The position numbers and the translations under genes are program-made. Below are positions 7,087 through 7,590 of a stretch of 7,590 nucleotides of DNA, one piece after another. The notes below the pieces were generated by a model. It saw only the letters and a list, made by a program, of their open reading frames with translations, was not told the origin of the DNA and searched no databases. Each line of letters begins with the position of its first letter. Position 1 is the stretch's first letter. Source of the stretch: an uncultured Chlorobiota bacterium (lineage in GTDB: Bacteria; Bacteroidota; Kapaibacteriia; OLB7); the NCBI GenBank assembly GCA_946481475.1, contig CAMLOB010000170.1, forward strand, positions 1 through 7,590, written 5' to 3'.

Positions 7087-7590
7087 ATGCACCCTGACGG
7101 ACGAACGAACGCACCCGACACGGACTACTTCATCTTCGGAAACGGTTATCTCTCGGTCGCCATCCAGTGGAGCCGGAACCGGGAGATGTCACCCTGCGGC
7201 ATTCTTCTCTGGCGTCCGGACAAGTTCCAGCGGAAGGACGGTACCCATCTCTTTCATCCGGAACTCGGTCTCTCCGGCACGATGCTGACGGTTGAAGACG
7301 GGTCGGATCGGTATCGTCCCGCCCATGAGACCACCCGTGTCCGGTGGGCATCGACCGATCCGGTGGAGCCGGTTGTTGAAGTGGAGTGGCGGGCCGGAAG
7401 GATACGTGTGGTGGAACGATTCTCGGTAGAGAGCGCGGCAAGCGGATTGCAGGCGAATGCCGACGAGGAGCATCTCGATCATTATCTTCGGCGTCAGATC
7501 ATTCTACTGCCGATTGCGGAATCGGATGACGGACCGACCGAGGGTACGGTTACGCTCGGCCTCTACCCCAATCCCCATATCCACCACCAG
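7087..7590 (+). CDS. N-terminal part of a protein of uncertain function, possibly carbohydrate-active, cut by window edge
   Basis: The frame is open from the ATG to the last base, giving 168 codons with no stop. No signal peptide or membrane segment is visible, so the start of the protein looks cytoplasmic. FIFGNGYLSVAIQW (residues 15-28) resembles the 'GNGxL' opening of the N-terminal beta-sandwich in GH65- and GH15-type glycosidases and phosphorylases. The alternating short hydrophobic and charged strands that follow (VVEVEWRAGRIRVVERFSVE, and later a REGULAR strand pattern to residue 165) fit a beta-rich domain. In those enzymes the catalytic residues lie in a later helical domain outside this window, so the assignment cannot be tested here. 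The gene starts 4 bases after the symporter stop with a good Shine-Dalgarno site, so it is probably co-expressed with the transporter and may act on the imported solute. The frame and start are well supported; the function is a guess. Confidence 0.85.
   Translation, partial: MHPDGRTNAPDTDYFIFGNGYLSVAIQWSRNREMSPCGILLWRPDKFQRKDGTHLFHPELGLSGTMLTVEDGSDRYRPAHETTRVRWASTDPVEPVVEVEWRAGRIRVVERFSVESAASGLQANADEEHLDHYLRRQIILLPIAESDDGPTEGTVTLGLYPNPHIHHQ

Overview
This window comes from a bacterium with GC-rich genes and carries ordinary core metabolism next to a transporter locus. I could not place it in a phylum. The coding DNA has a strong G/C third-position bias, which produces long false open frames on the opposite strand. 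The gaps between genes hold low-complexity A/T-rich or TTCTGT-type repeats. Shine-Dalgarno sites are clear before three genes but absent before the transporter and weak before pyrB.

Layout. The left 4.65 kb lies on the minus strand and reads right to left as a pyrimidine-biosynthesis operon. First is pyrB (aspartate carbamoyltransferase, complete), then a small acidic unrecognised protein whose start overlaps the pyrB stop by 4 bases. After a 93-base gap with a short repeat comes carB (carbamoyl-phosphate synthase large subunit). The last roughly 65-70 residues of carB run off the left edge. Next is a 333-base divergent intergenic region (4656-4988). It contains a small hairpin in the pyrB leader, an orphan Shine-Dalgarno-like sequence, a perfect 16-base GC-rich palindrome flanked by 7-base direct repeats, and A/T-rich direct repeats. 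On the plus strand follow a sodium:solute symporter family protein (697 aa) and, 4 bases after its stop, a gene of uncertain function that runs off the right edge.

How the genes work together. CarB makes carbamoyl phosphate with the small subunit CarA, which is not in the window. PyrB condenses carbamoyl phosphate with aspartate, the committed step to UMP. The small protein between them is tightly coupled to pyrB and is the best candidate here for something undescribed. The symporter probably takes up a small organic solute, and the coupled downstream gene may act on that solute; neither substrate can be read from the sequence. I found no CRISPR array, RNA gene, transposase, phage gene or defence system. 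Most of the window is ordinary housekeeping DNA, and the points worth a second look are modest.
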